DNA of 64,000 nucleotides from Holtermannia corniformis (taxonomy: Eukaryota > Basidiomycota > Tremellomycetes > Holtermanniales): positions 186,001 to 250,000 of the forward strand of contig BCIJ01000014.1 of the NCBI GenBank assembly GCA_001599935.1. Reading direction: 5' to 3'. The notes beneath the pieces were generated by a model. That model had not been told where the DNA came from and ran no database searches. It saw nothing but the letters and a program-made list of their open reading frames with translations. Within the stretch, counting starts at the first letter, position 1; each line of letters opens with the position of its first letter. Shown piece after piece: positions 21,799 to 33,516 of this stretch. The translations under genes were made by a program, and so were the position numbers.

Positions 21799-23529
21799 CT
21801 ACTTGCGCAACCCAAGCCACCCCGCCGCAAAGCTCAACGGCTCCAACCAGTCTCCACCATTCACCACGACTCTCGCGACATACAGCGCCAACCCGAGCGC
21901 AAGGATGCGCTCAACGGTGAACCCTGCCGCCGGTGGATCCGGACCGAGCGTAACGACCTTGGCCGACGCCGAGTGCTTCCACGGCGGGACGTGAAACGGG
22001 CACTGCGCTTTCGCGGTGGGCGTCAGCGGTGGCGGGGTGTAGCGGATCGTTTGGAAAATGTCCGTGTTGAGCTTGAATGCGACGTTGGCTTCGCGCACGA
22101 GCTCGGCTGTGGTGCGCGATCAGTATCGCAGTGGGAAAGCCTCGGAACGCACCTTTGAGCGCCTCGTCTTGGCCGACGCCGAGATCCATCCCGTTCCTAA
22201 ACCAGTGCTTGACCTCGCTCAAGCGCTTCTTGCTCTCTGCGCGCGTCTCAACACCGTCGCCGTCTGTCGGCGAGCCATGTCGTCCAGCCGGCGGGAAATC
22301 ATAGAACGCAGTGCCGCCGCCATCCTTTTGGAGATCATACACTCTCCTGACGCGCTCTGAAATGATCTGCCCACCGGACAGATCACCGAGGTACCGCACA
22401 TACGAGTGCGCGAGCAGGAGCGGGGCGGAAGACGGAGACGAGGCGAGGGTCTCGAGGTGGGTAATGTAGTTTTGGACCGGGGCGGGCGGGGATGCAAACA
22501 GTTCTTGCAGGTCGGGTGTGAGCGCAAAGGGGGGTCCGTCGGGCAGGCCGTGTGACTTGGTAGCGGTCGAGCTGGACGCAGAGAGAGACGTCAAGTGCTC
22601 GATGTCTTGTGCGAGCCGTGGTGCACGCGCCAGGAAACCCGAGTCGAACGTGGGCGCGAGCACGGGGTTGGCCTTGTGCTGCTCCAACGCCGTCTCGAGT
22701 GCACTGCACTTGTCAACACCAGTCTCACAATCTCACAATACACAGACTCACTGGTAGATCCGCCACAGCACTGTCAAAAACCGCGTATACTCTTCGATCG
22801 GGAGTTCACCTTTGACAAGAGCCTCTGCGCCCGCAGAGTGTTCGGCTTGCGCATGCGCCGCCGCCGTGCCCTCTTTAAGCAGAGTCGATACGGGCAGGGA
22901 CAGGTCGAGCTTGAGATCTTTGACAACGTCGGCTGGATCGGACAACGGCGCCTGCTTCTGTGCGTGGGGGTGATGCGGGTTCTGGACGTCTTCGAGCGAA
23001 CTGTCCCACGCGTCGGGCGTCTTTGTTCCACCAAGTGTTGGGTCCGAGTCGCGCCGAGCTGCGTCTCGTCAGCGTACACACGGTAGCGGTTGCGCCGAAA
23101 CTGACCCGCGTCATCGAGTTGCAACGAGGGCGTCATGTAGACGATCAGACCGGCGTAGGTCAGATACGTGACGAGTACAAGGACGATAGTATAGCACGGG
23201 ACAAGGAGCGCCCACTCTCTGAGAGGACCCAACGCGTCAGCACCCTTTGTCCACCTGTCGCCCCTTTCAGAGCCGTACCGATTAGGATACCACGTCCAGC
23301 CAAACTGCTGCAAAGCACGGTCCGGGAGAAACGCCCAGGCGCAATAGGTCGCAAAGCCGAGATAGGTGAGGATGACGGCGAGGAAGCCGTAGGTCTCCTT
23401 TGCGGATGGGACGTCTGTGTGCTGTGAGGGGAGCGCTGGCGGCCAGGGGGAGACTGGCGAGATTGGGGTCGTGGGATCGAGTGCTGGTGCTGGGTCGGAT
23501 GGTTCGGTCGAGATGCGCGATGGGTTCAT
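21799..23529 (-). CDS. PIG-P (Gpi19) domain fused in frame to heme oxygenase (Hmx1)
   Basis: PIG-P is a subunit of the ER enzyme that adds GlcNAc to phosphatidylinositol, the first step of GPI-anchor synthesis. Heme oxygenase opens heme to biliverdin, CO and iron. The ATG at 23529 gives MNPSRIST, then ETYGFLAVILTYLGFATYCA and WAFLPD (TM1), WYPNR joined to EWALLVPCYTIVLVLVTYLT (TM2) and MTPSLQLDDA. Intron 23059-23105 (gtcagt...cgcag, with CTGAC) keeps frame into a linker of about 50 residues and then the heme oxygenase domain. That domain has TLLKEGTAAAHAQAEHSAG with the proximal His, LLLAHSYVRYLGDLSGGQ with the distal-helix glycines, and KHWFRNGMDLGVGQ. A C-terminal anchor, ILALGLALYVARVVV, ends at 21799. 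No ATG occurs in the heme oxygenase frame ahead of its catalytic His. About 500 residues in total. Confidence 0.8.
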
Positions 23530-23574
23530 GCACTGTGTAAGACGCGTTCAACCCTATCCTGCGAGCACTCGCAT

Positions 23575-23592
23575 CTACCTACCTACCTACCT
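23575..23592. repeat. CTAC tetranucleotide microsatellite
   Basis: Four and a half units of ctac/ctacc just upstream of the PIG-P start codon, in its 5' leader or promoter. It is a simple-sequence repeat with no clear function. Confidence 0.8.
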
Positions 23593-23720
23593 GTCTACGC
23601 TGCCCTGCTTTGCGATCGTGGTGATGGTGATGGCGGCGACGGATAAGATAACGCGCCGTTCGTGAACCACCGCCAAGACCGATCTCGCCCGAACACGGTG
23701 GCACTTTGTCTGCATGCACG

Positions 23721-26693
23721 CTACATCGGATCCCCATCGACATCCTCCATCGCCTCCCCATCCAGATCCTCATCCATCGCCTCCCCGTCCACATCTTCGT
23801 CCATCGGCTCGCCGTCGAGGTCGGCAGCTGGTACTGGCGCTGGCGCTGGCACCGGTACGGCAGCAACAGGGATGAAAGCCGCCTTGAACCCAGCCTTTTT
23901 GAACTTTGACGGTGCTGGCTCTGTCGGAGCCGTCGCTACTGGCGCAGCAGGCTTGACGACTGGCACGGGCGCCAGCGATTCCTCTGTCGCGCCGTCAAAC
24001 AGTAACCGAAACTTGTCAGTCACACCAGGCGTGAACACGATCCTGCCCTGGTCAGCCCTAGCTCTGCTATAGCATCCAACGCACCAGTTCTCCCAGATCT
24101 CGACCATGTTCAACACTTGCGCCTTGAACACGTCGGCGGCAATCTTGCCAGAGTAGGCGTTCAAACTGCGGTGGACGCCACAAAAGTGGATAAACACGGC
24201 CGAGAGCCGGCTCTCGAACGCGTTGCGGTACTTCCACACGTTTGGCAGAGGCGAGGCCTGTCCGTGTTAGCTCATCGTATCGTTACGCCAGATGGACGCA
24301 CCGAGTTGTGTAGAATGTCCGAGATGAGGTACAGCCGAGCCATCTTGCGCGGCACCGGTGTTTCGTCAAATTTGAGGCTTTGGCAGATGATCTCGGCAAT
24401 CTGGGCGTTGTCAGCTGCCACCGCATCTGCGCACACCACCCACCTCGTCTGCAGCATCCGCCTTGAGCATCGCAAACTCCATCGCGCGCGCAATCTCGCC
24501 CCGAACACCACTCATGCCACGCAAGCACGCTTCAAAGCGCTTGCGCGAGAGCTTGCCAATCGATCCCTTGGTAGTGCGCTCACGCTCAGACGCTTCCGCC
24601 GAGTCGGACGAGTAGATCGACGCGTAGCCCTGAGATGCTTTAGGAGGCTCTACACATGAGATCACTAGACATACCTCGTCTTCAAACTCGAGCGGCGGGG
24701 TCGGCATCCGGTAGCGCGAGTCAACAGCCAGCTTGAACATGTGATACTCTGGCAACTGCCCACGTCTCAGCCCGAGCCCGTCCAACCCCCTCGCAAACTC
24801 ACATTCTCATTCCGCAGAAAAGCAAACTTGACATTCTCCTTCTCCTTTGTCCGCAGCACCTCTTCAAACGCGCGTCCATGGCTCTTGACCTTGGCCGCGA
24901 CGGCCTTTACAAACTTTTCCGTCGCGGGATCGACTTTGGCGAGGTATTTCTGCCGTGTGGACAGTTGCTTTGGTGGCGGGGTCCGGGATCGAGACCGGGA
25001 CAAAGACGAGCGGGAAGAGCGTCGGCTCCTGCTTTGGCTCGAGCTGGCACTTCGGGCTCGTTTCCGGCTGCTTTGTCCGTGATCGCGGTCGCGGCTGCGG
25101 CTACGTGACCGGGATCGAGAATATGACCTATCGCGTCGCTTGACTGGGGACCTTGACCTCGAGCTTGACCGCGATCGATCCCGCTTATCCCTCCGGTGTG
25201 GTTTCGGCGATCTGGAGCGTGATCTCCCGCGTTCGTTCGGCAGTTCTGCAGACGCGCGGTATCAGCCGTCTTCACTGTCGTGAGAAAGACGGGCAGACGA
25301 CTGACCCAGGATCGGCCGTGATGGGATCGGGACCGGCTTACCCCAGCCCACCCGTAACGCGCTGCCGCCCCATTCCAAGCCGTCAAGATCATTCAACGCC
25401 GTCTCGGCGTCTTTGCGCTTCATGTAGGCTACGAAACCAGTCAAGCCGCGGCGCATATCGCTGCCGACCGTGTTGCCGAAATCGCCTCGAGCTGAAAACG
25501 TCAGTCGACGGACGAGCATGATACCAGGCAACACGCACGCCACATGATCTTGATGGTCGCGATCGGTCCAATCTTGGCGAAGAGTGTACCCAGAGTTTGC
25601 TCGGTCACGGTATTCGGCAGGTTCGCCTTGAAAGATTCAGCCGTTGGCTTGGACACACGCAAAGCACTCACGACAAAGAGGTTGGTAGTCTGTAGACGAT
25701 CATCAGCACTCAAGTATGTTGTTCGCAGCCAAACACACCAAGGCATCCGCTTGGTCACGGCCACCCTTTTCCCAGGCTACCGATGATAGCTCAGATCAGT
25801 ATTCCGGTTCTCCCGCTAGTGTCTGCTGGACATGCGAGGGCCCAGGACCGACCTGCGAGCGCCGAGACGGAGCTGCCTTCGACTGGTGGATGTTAGCCAT
25901 GGTTACTAAAAGTCATTGCGTTTGACGTACGTTTTGCCGTCTGACCTAGTCGTTGCTCCCGAATATCCTGGTCTCTGTGCGAGGTCAGCACGATGTTGCC
26001 GCGGAAGCTATTACCTACTTCTTGATCTCCTCGAGGAAGGCATCCATTGCGCGCTTGCCCTTTGGCTTTGGAGCACTGCTAGGCGGGGAGGGTGGATTGA
26101 ACGCGGCGGGAGGTTGCGGCTGTACGCAGTCAGCTCGATCCATAGGCAGCAGCCCTTGCTCACCCGCATAGCTCTTGGCATCATCGGCGGCATCCCAGTC
26201 TGCGTCCTAGGCGGCTCATACGCCTTTGGCATCATCCCATACGGTGTCCCCGAACCGCTCGGGTCTCCTACACCCAGACATCAACCCATGCTCTTGCCAT
26301 ATCTTCGATTACTCACCCGACGCTCTCACAAAGTTACCCCCTCCACGCCCTCTCCGAAACCCAGCACCGCCGCCCTGCCCGGCCAACGGGACATTGTGGA
26401 CTCCATCACCCTCGAACGCGGCTTGGAACTCTTCGAGAGCTTTGGCCGCTGCTTGCTCTTCTTCCTTCTTCTTGCGCTCCTCTGTCTCGCGCTCGATATC
26501 CTTTTTGCTCTTGCGCAGGGTGCCGTGCGAGTACAGTTGCGCCTTGGCGGCCGTCAAGTCGAGTTTCCGCTGCATCTCGTCAGCGGCGGCGAGTAACGAG
26601 CGACAAACGGTGTACCTTTGGCAAGACGAGACCATCGCCTTCACCGTCCGAGCCGTCAGTATGAAACTTTGAAAAGTCGAGCTTGCGCGACAT
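23721..26693 (-). CDS. U2 snRNP-associated SURP protein SR140 (RRM, SURP, CID)
   Basis: Homolog of human U2SURP/SR140, a nuclear splicing factor linked to U2 snRNP. Start at 26693 (MSRKLDFSKFHTD), followed by a Lys/Glu coiled region (KKDIERETEERKKKEEEQAA). The RRM follows (TNLFV, SFKANLPNTVTEQTLGTLFA, KIGPIATIKIMW; then GFVAYMKRKDAETALNDLDG and WGGSALRVGWGKPVPIP). After an Arg/Ser-rich linker comes the SURP module (EKFVKAVAAKVKSHGRAFEE, VKFAFLRNEN, LPEYHMFKL). The CID (ICQSLKFDETPVPRKMARLY and LISDILHNS, ending in the IHFCGVHRSLNAYSGKIAAD helix) is next. The C-terminus is a run of Asp/Glu/Gly/Met repeats (DVDGEAMDED). The domain order RRM-SURP-CID is diagnostic. Many short introns. Confidence 0.9.
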
Positions 26694-26851
26694 TGCAGTG
26701 CACTCGACAGTCGATGATGTTCAATCTAAGAGCGCAAGAGCAGGACGACATGCCCGAGTGGCATTTTACGCCGTAAAAACATTCGATAGTGGCAGCGGCG
26801 ACAACAGGTGGGTATCCATGACAATGCTGCGTCTCGATCGTACTATGTATG

Positions 26852-29311
26852 CTAGTGCTTGTAGACTGCCCGCCGTGCAGACGACTTGCGCTTGACCCGT
26901 CCAGAACTGCTGTACTCTTGCTCGACCATCGCCATGTTGCCCAGACCAGCATCCTCGGGCGGCAGCTTGAGCTCCTGCCGCATCGTCTTGCGTGCCGTCG
27001 CGAGCTCTTCGATCGCCTTGTGCCAGTCGTCGACTTGGTCCCGGAGCGTGCGGAGACGCTGTTCAGCTTGTTCATATAGCCTTTGCGCGAATTGATCGGG
27101 GTCGTCGCCTCTGGCCATGGCGGTGGCGGGACCAGGGATTGGTGCAGGCAGTGACGCCGAGGTCCCGTTGGTAAACATCTCCAGCGTGACAGCCAAGTCG
27201 ATATCATCCTCGTTCTGTGGCTTTGCGTCGAGCCAGGAACGATCCGTCTCCAGATCCATCGAGATGATGCAGATCCGAATCAGAGCCTCGGGCACCAGCA
27301 CCTGCGAGACGTACTGCAGCGTGGTCTGGATCAGCGGCAATCACCAATCTGCCGTGCCGACTCACCTCGACTCTTGCCGCCTCGGTCAAGCCAGCAAACC
27401 GCTCCCCGACTTTACCCACGGCATGCTCGAACCATCGCCTCAGCGGCGGCAAAATCTGACTCTCGACCTCTTCTTCGCTCACGTCGCCGTACAGACAGCG
27501 GCGTGCGAGCAGTTGGCGCGTCTTGCCGCCTTCAAAGAACATGTCGTTGCGCCACTGCGCAGGCTCGTAGCCGTTTTGTAGGATCGTCAACAGGTGGGGC
27601 TGGATTCGTCGGAGCTGGGCAGCAAACGACAGTTCCTTGAATGGCTCGCCCGAGAGCGGTCGGTCCGGGTCCACGTCGTCTTCACCTAGAACATGCTCTT
27701 GTGCTCGAGCCCGAGTATCAATCTCCAGTCGGCCGAGCTATGGTGCGTGAGCGTACGCCGAGCGAGCTGAGAGGTGACGCACCGTGCACTTTGCAATCTC
27801 TTCGTCACGAGGAAAGATGATGTCTCGTCTCCGTTTCTTGCAGAGCTTATCATCGCCATAGTTTCGCACCACGTAGATGTCGGGTCGCTTCTCCGCAGCC
27901 GTCAACACTGGCTGAAAGTCGACGAGGACGGCGGGCCAGAACTGGCGTTGTCGGAGCACCAGTACCGGGCTGCCGAGCTTGAAGCTGCGCATGTCAGCGT
28001 CGAAGCTACAGGTCTAAAGACATACTAGTATGGTAGAGTTGTAACCTTGAAAGGCGTAGCGTCGGGCTTGGCTTTTGCTTTGCCTCTTTTCACAGCACTA
28101 GGTGACGGCTCGGGCGACGGAGACAGACCCTCGTAAAGCCAACGATCTCTCTTGACCGGCGTGCGATCTAGCAGGTCTGAGAAACCAGGCAGGACGTCTT
28201 CCGCTTCAGAGGTCGGGCCAACAGAGAGACGGCTCGGTCCGGCCAGAGAACTGGCGGAGAGGACCTCGCGTTGCGACGTTGCGAGTTGCGGCGCAGGATC
28301 GGGCGCGGGCGCATGCGCAGGACCGACGGCGCTGAGCCTCGCTTTCTTCGCTCTGGCTTTGGGTGTTGTAGAGGTGCTTGGCCTGGAGCGTTTCTTGGCC
28401 GTTGATTTGGCCGCGAGGGATGGGGTTGGCGCTGGGGTTGCGTCCGGTGAGGAAGGTGGTGGTGTGAGCTCGACCGGACGACGCGGCGTAGACGTTGGAG
28501 CTCTGATCAGAACTGCCTGAGACAGAGCGGGGGTAAGGATACTTGAGGCCGGTGATGCATTTGCGAGGGTGGTAAGTGACGAAAAGACAGGGACGGATGG
28601 TAAAGTCGCCGAAGCGGCAAGCATGGCGGACGAGGTGACGGGCTGCTCTGACGGCGTCTCGGTGACCGTTGGAGGCTCTGGTGATGTAGACGATGGCAAG
28701 ACCGACTCTGCGCGTTCGGACAACGGCGAAGACTGAGCCGGGATCTGCTTCTTGAGCGGAGAAGTCTGTTTCTTCCGTGCCATTGCTGGCCGAGGGGTCG
28801 TTGGCGGCAGACTGAGAGGCGAGGAGGTTGTCGACGCTGCTGCCAGTCGAGACATTGGCGACTTGTAGGGGATTTCGACGCTCAAACGGCCTGTCCGGCG
28901 CCGGTCCTTTCGCATCTCGGGTATGGGAAAAGACTTGCGGTGCGCCGGCCTCGTAGGTCTGCACAACCCGGCCTCGTCGGCATTCAAGCGTGCTTTGACC
29001 GCATCCACACCGCTGCGTCTGCCCTTGACAGGCTTGACCGGGCTCGGCTCGCCCCCGTCCTCACTGGAGGAAGACTCGTGCACGGTAGAGTTGACCAACG
29101 CCGACCGCCGCGCACCTTTGCCATAAACCTTTCTACCGGCCTTGTGCTTTTTGATGGGAGAGGCTGCCACAGGCGAGGTGGTAGGGATATGAAAGCTAGA
29201 CTCTTCTTCATGATCATCTCGTTCCGACTCTGCGTCTGAACTCGGATCAGGCGGCGGGGTTGACTGATCGACGATGGGCGCTCTGGTCGACGACCTCCTC
29301 GGTCTCGACAT
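26852..29311 (-). CDS. PWWP-domain chromatin protein
   Basis: Start at 29311 (MSRPRRSSTRAPIVD). The first 420 residues or so are Ser/Pro/Thr/Lys-rich and disordered, with SPLKK/SPIKK-like motifs typical of chromatin-associated proteins. A PWWP domain begins in the exon near 27990 (FKLGSPVLVLRQRQFWPAVL, the P-W-W-P equivalent being FWPA) and continues with YVVRNYGDDK. PWWP domains bind methylated histone H3K36 and DNA. The C-terminal part (27674-26852) is helical, with FAAQLRRIQPHLLTILQNGY, SQILPPLRRWFEHAVGKVGE and a coiled coil (EQAEQRLRTLRDQVDDW), ending SARRAVYKH. No SET, bromo or PHD domain was seen. It may correspond to the PWWP partners of histone-modifying complexes in fungi, but which one is not clear. 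Confidence 0.72.
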
Positions 29312-29481
29312 GGCTCGGACGCTCCTGTATGCGTGTCGTCTGCTTGCCCGCTTCTTTGAGTCTGGTGGTCGGTGGACGGTACAGCCTGAGCAGGTTGGTT
29401 GACTTTGTCCGTGTGCCTGAGCACAGACGCGTGTTACCCCCATCCACCTTGAGCACCGACAACGACCCCACTCTGCGCAGT
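29312..29481. promoter_or_regulatory. Bidirectional promoter between PWWP gene and small membrane-protein gene
   Basis: Only 170 bases separate the two divergent start codons, so the genes almost certainly share promoter sequence. I cannot point to a specific factor site with confidence. Confidence 0.5.
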
Positions 29482-29834
29482 ATGCCTCCGATCAGGCCAG
29501 GAGACTGGACGATGCCGTGTGTACTCAGCCTGGCGTGAGGCATCAACTGACAGCCAGCAGTCTCGCAGCATTCGGCATGGTCTTTGTGCTCGGTGCGAAC
29601 GCGGCAGACGCTCGTACAGCTCCATGACTGATAGACATTACAGGTTCCTACATCTACACCTCTATCGGCTCGGCCAAACGCAACGCTGCCAGCGAGCGGG
29701 ATAGGGCACTGCCGATCATCATGCAGCAACGCAGAGGGCTTGGGATGGATGCCGATGACATGGTGGCGGATCGGATGAGGCGCAAGCAGCAGCGAGCACA
29801 GGATGCCGCGGCTCAGCAGACGCCAAGCTCGTAG
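29482..29834 (+). CDS. Small single-pass membrane protein, unknown function
   Basis: Three exons (29482-29516, 29561-29592, 29644-29834) join in frame to give an 85-residue protein. The start is MPPIRPGDWTMP, then LAAFGMVFVLGSYIYTSIGS spanning both junctions (one TM helix), then a charged tail (KRNAASERDRALP, then DDMVADRMRRKQQRAQDAAA) ending QTPSS. Both introns have clean GT-AG ends, and the join builds a continuous hydrophobic segment, which supports the model. Size, an N-terminal TM and a basic amphipathic tail resemble small inner-mitochondrial or ER membrane proteins, but I do not recognise the family. It is too fragmented to appear as a long ORF. Confidence 0.6.
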
Positions 29835-30169
29835 TAGAAAGAGACTTGGGCAGGGTGAACATTGTCATGCGGTCGCTACCAAGGTATGTTGCGTACCAGC
29901 AACATACAGAAGCTCATGCGTGTCAGACTATCTGCAGCGGCGGCCGATCTAGCTGGGTCAGTACCGGCCAAGTATGTAGCATGAAGACAGGAGGACACTC
30001 CCAACGATATGCCTTGGCCAAGTCCGGTCAACGGCCGTGTGCAAACAATCGTATAATGCAAGAGATGAGCCGTGCTCGCCGCGCGAATCATGATCTCCCA
30101 GACTCACAAACTGCATCTTCATATCCCCACCGCTTCCAGCCCCCACAACTCTCAGGATACAACCTTACC
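29835..30169. other. Convergent intergenic gap
   Basis: About 335 bases between the stop of the small membrane-protein gene and the stop of the MFS transporter. No gene seen. Confidence 0.5.
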
Positions 30170-32196
30170 TCACGCGAAATAGCGGAACGAAGGGTTCTTG
30201 GCGCCCTCCCTCAGAGCCTCGGTCGGGACATCCTTGGATTGCCAGTTGACGCCCTGAGCCCTGTTCCGGCGCCGGTTCTCGTTGCCCATCCAGATCCGGA
30301 GCGAGAGCGTTAAGATCAGTCCTGTGGCTTCGATGACGGCGGCGATGATCAGCGGCTTGATGTATTGCGGTGCCCAAGCCTGAGGATCGTCAGCTTGCCG
30401 ACGGGTCATGGCGTAACGGACATCACGGAAAATGTTGGCAGAGACCCAAGCGCCAGTGTTGGCGAGAAAAGTGTACGCGCTGATCTTGAACGCTCTGCCG
30501 TCTTCGGAAGACTCGTTGTTTTGATGCCACGAGTGGAAAAGGACCTGCGCTAGCGTCAGCCCGTGGCTCAAGACTTGTTCAGACGCTGGTACGCACGGGT
30601 GGAGTAAACGAGCCCATGGTGATGAGGAACGTGGCAAAGTAGCCTACACCAATGTTGCTGACGGGCACCGCCGTGAGCAGAATGCAGCCGATGATGACGA
30701 GCACAAAGGCCGACTGACGGGTCAGTCTCATCCAACCTGTGCAGGTCACTCACGCAAAGGTGGAACCCACGCTCACGGAAGCGATCACTGCTAAACGTCG
30801 TAGCGAGCAGCGTGAGGGTCCCGACAGTATACGGCGCGACAGTGAACAAGCTTCGCGCATAACCGTCAGCCATCTTGCGCCCGCGCCGCCCGCGACTCAC
30901 TTTGTCTTTACGACGGAGAAATGGAAGCGTCCGATGATCTGCGTCAAAAAGTTGCCCGCGGTCGAGCTCGCGACGCCATAGCAGAGCGCGATCGACGCAA
31001 ACCAGTAAAACTTGGGGTCGCGCAGGGGTGCAAAGTAGCGCTTGGTCTCGTACTTTGCTTCGACTTCGGCAGATCCGTCCTTGAGCAGGCGGAGGCGTGC
31101 GACCTCTTTCTGGCGTTCAGTGAGGAACTTGCATTTTGACGGGAAGGCTGGAAGTGCCCAGGCTGCGTAGGCGGCTACAGCGACGGTGACGGCGCCTTCG
31201 ATCAAGAAGAGGATCTGCGGCGTAAGCACAAGAGGGATCGCTGGGAACAACCTACCTGCCAGCCGTAGAGTTTGCTGTCTGCTTGGAACACTCCATACGC
31301 TGGTGCAAAGTCAGCCACGATCGACACCTGCGAGCGTTCGTGCGCACCGAGAAGTCCGGAAAAGGCACCCTGTATGCTGCGTGAGCGACGGCGAAACATC
31401 ATCGTCATTGACTTACACTCAAAGCGTTCATACAGTAGAACGAGGCAATGCGGCGCCCAAGCTCGCCACGAGTACTGGGTAGTGTCAGCTCCGTTCCGGA
31501 AACTGTGACAACACTGACTAGAAGCAGGTCAGGTAGTAGATCAACGAAGCGGCGAACCCAGATTCAGCCGCACCGAGGACTACGGCGAGATCAACATGTG
31601 ACTCGGATGATACTGGCATGCTACTGACTGAGGCGGATGACTACAACGCCAGCAAAGTTCTTGGCCGCCGCGTTGATCATGGCCATTGCGCCCCAGAGAA
31701 GCATGTACGCAGGGAGCGTTTTGGTCGGACCGATCCGACGGCTGAGGTAAACGGCTGATGCGACGTCAACTTCTATTGCGCCTGCTGCTTCGTATCGACT
31801 AACTTGGGATGACCATGACGGTGAACGGGATGTTGAAGACGCTGATCAGGATACCATAACCTTCGTCTGGGAAGCCGAGATCCTTGGTCATGCCGTCGCT
31901 CTTGGCTGCACTGAGGTTCTGCCTGTCGAGCGAGTTGAACAAGTACATGATGCAGGCAAGTGGGAGGATCTGCGACAAGTCGATCAGCGTCGCAGACGCA
32001 CGCATACGTCGTTTGTACACACCCGCCAGTCGTAAGCGCGAGTGATGGACCGGGACTCTTGTTCAGTAAAGACATATTGGTTGATGTCGATCGCCTCGAC
32101 TTCGTTTCGAGCCTTGCTAGGCAAGTCGTGTACGTCTGCACTGAGCGAGTTAGGGCGCGAGAGCGTCTTTTCCTCGACCGAGGGTGTGGTTGCCAT
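30170..32196 (-). CDS. Major facilitator transporter, allantoate/anion permease (Dal5) type
   Basis: Plasma-membrane proton symporter of the anion:cation symporter family, which includes Dal5, Tna1 and Seo1. Start at 32196 (MATTPSVEEKTLSRPNS). The cytosolic N-terminus leads to ILPLACIMYLFNSLDRQNLS (TM1 with the family DR-N motif) and ISVFNIPFTVMVIPS. The C-terminal half shows ILFLIEGAVTVAVAAYAAWA, the long cytosolic loop FPSKCKFLTERQKEVARLRL, KFYWFASIALCYGVASSTAG, LFTVAPYTVGTLTLLATTFS and SAYTFLANTGAWVSANIFRD. It ends KNPSFRYFA at 30170. Around ten short introns cut most TM segments. The substrate may be allantoate, nicotinate, vitamins or a small organic anion; the sequence alone does not say which. 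Confidence 0.85.
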
Positions 32197-32834
32197 CTTG
32201 CCTGCTCACAGTCTACGCGCTGGCCAGTCTGCGCCCTTTTGACTCGCACCCGTCAGGACATGGCCGACCTGTTCCTGCAAATCGACTCGAATGGTACCAT
32301 CGATCACCAGCGCTGAACACGGGCATCTCCTGCACCAGCCAGCGGAGTGTCATCCGCACAACGAGTCGGCCCACTACGCCAGGTCCGACCCGACGGTATT
32401 CCTGGCGTTCCTGCCGCCAATGTCAATCACGCTTGATGGCGACGTTGAACCCGATTAAGCGCAAGGTGCGAGTGCGGCCATGTCCGATCCGAGTCGAGGG
32501 ACGCTGCGGCAGGAGACAGGCCCATCGGATTATTGACGGGTACCAGAGACACTGCTCAGTAGCTTGCGCCATCGCTGAGATTGGTCGGAATGTCAGGAAT
32601 GGCAATGGCGATCAGGGACGTTGCATTCGCCACACGTACGAATCCGTGCCGGCAGTCATTGACAGTTCGGAGACGCCGTCGCTCGTCAGACTGGCTGCGA
32701 ACATTCGCGGGTGTGCTACAGAGTCCACGCAGACAGCACTAAGACAGTCATCCACATTCATCTCTTGTAACGACAACTCGGTCATAAACTCATATCACGA
32801 GGGATGTTCAAAGCTTCAATGGGCAAGCCCGCGC
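32197..32834. other. Intergenic region upstream of the transporter
   Basis: About 640 bases holding the transporter promoter and the 3' end of the next minus-strand gene. The long plus-strand frame across it is antisense to the gene that follows and has no coding character. Confidence 0.45.
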
Positions 32835-33317
32835 TCACTCGGCTTTGATGGCGAGCCTGTCATCGTTAGCCTATCCAGCTCACGCTGTACTCGATACGCG
32901 TCCTACTCACTGGCTAGCCTTGTCCTCGCCGATCGCCTCGACAAAGGCATTACGGATCACGGCGCTGTCTTCTTCGGTCCAAGCGTCGGGCTTGGTGACG
33001 ACGAGCTTGGTATGGGCTTCGGTCACACCATTGATCGTGTGCTGGTGCGTGTTGATCCTGATCCCGACGGGAACGTCTGCTATGCGTCAGTGTTGTGCGA
33101 GCAAGAGCATGTACGACGTACTGGATCGCTCCTTGAACGTCTTGAAAGCGGCACGCTCGAGTGCTGGCCACTGCTGGCTTGGGAGGATGCCAGGGAAGTT
33201 GAGCTCAATGACCTGTAGCTGTCAGATTGCGTGTGGAGATGGGACAGGATCACTCACATGAGGCTTGGCGTGTCCGACGGTGGCCGAAGCCGTCTTGTCG
33301 ACAGTAGTGGTAGCCAT
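32835..33317 (-). CDS. Unknown small protein, family B copy 1
   Basis: Four exons from ATG 33317: MATTTVDKTASATVGHAKPH; VIELNFPGILPSQQWPALER plus AAFKTFKERS; NVPVGIRINTHQHTINGVTE plus AHTKLVVTKPDAWTEEDSAV; and a final LAIKAE. The product is about 110 residues with mixed alpha/beta character and no signal peptide or TM. It is clearly paralogous to the gene immediately upstream (33517-33969): both share IEL...P..LP...WPA.E...F..FK, PVGI.I.T..HT.NGVT.A.T.L.VTK...W and ..AF..A.GE. All introns have acceptable GT-AG ends and fall at the same places. I do not recognise the family. Roughly half of the aligned residues are identical by eye. Confidence 0.7.
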
Positions 33318-33516
33318 TGTGGGTGCTTTGCTTGTTAGTAGCCTGATTGCTGCTCCAGGTAGTCTGATTGCTGAACGCATGGCGAGGCTTTGAGATGGAT
33401 CCTTATATCCCTTCGAGCAGGCTCCCTTGTGCGCCTCGGGACTGTTCGCGAACTCTCCATGGGGATCGGCGCTCGACCGCGCAGCCGCGGTCACCGCGGT
33501 AGACAGTAGTGTAGCA

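Noticed and set aside
22748..22945. A separate heme oxygenase start codon at 22945
   Set aside because: The codon there is TTG, not ATG, and no ATG precedes the catalytic His in that frame; the frame is instead continuous with PIG-P after splicing.
32184..33218. 344-residue plus-strand ORF
   Set aside because: It runs antisense to family B copy 1 and its upstream region, is rich in Arg/Ser/Cys without any motif, and has no paralog support, unlike the minus-strand model.
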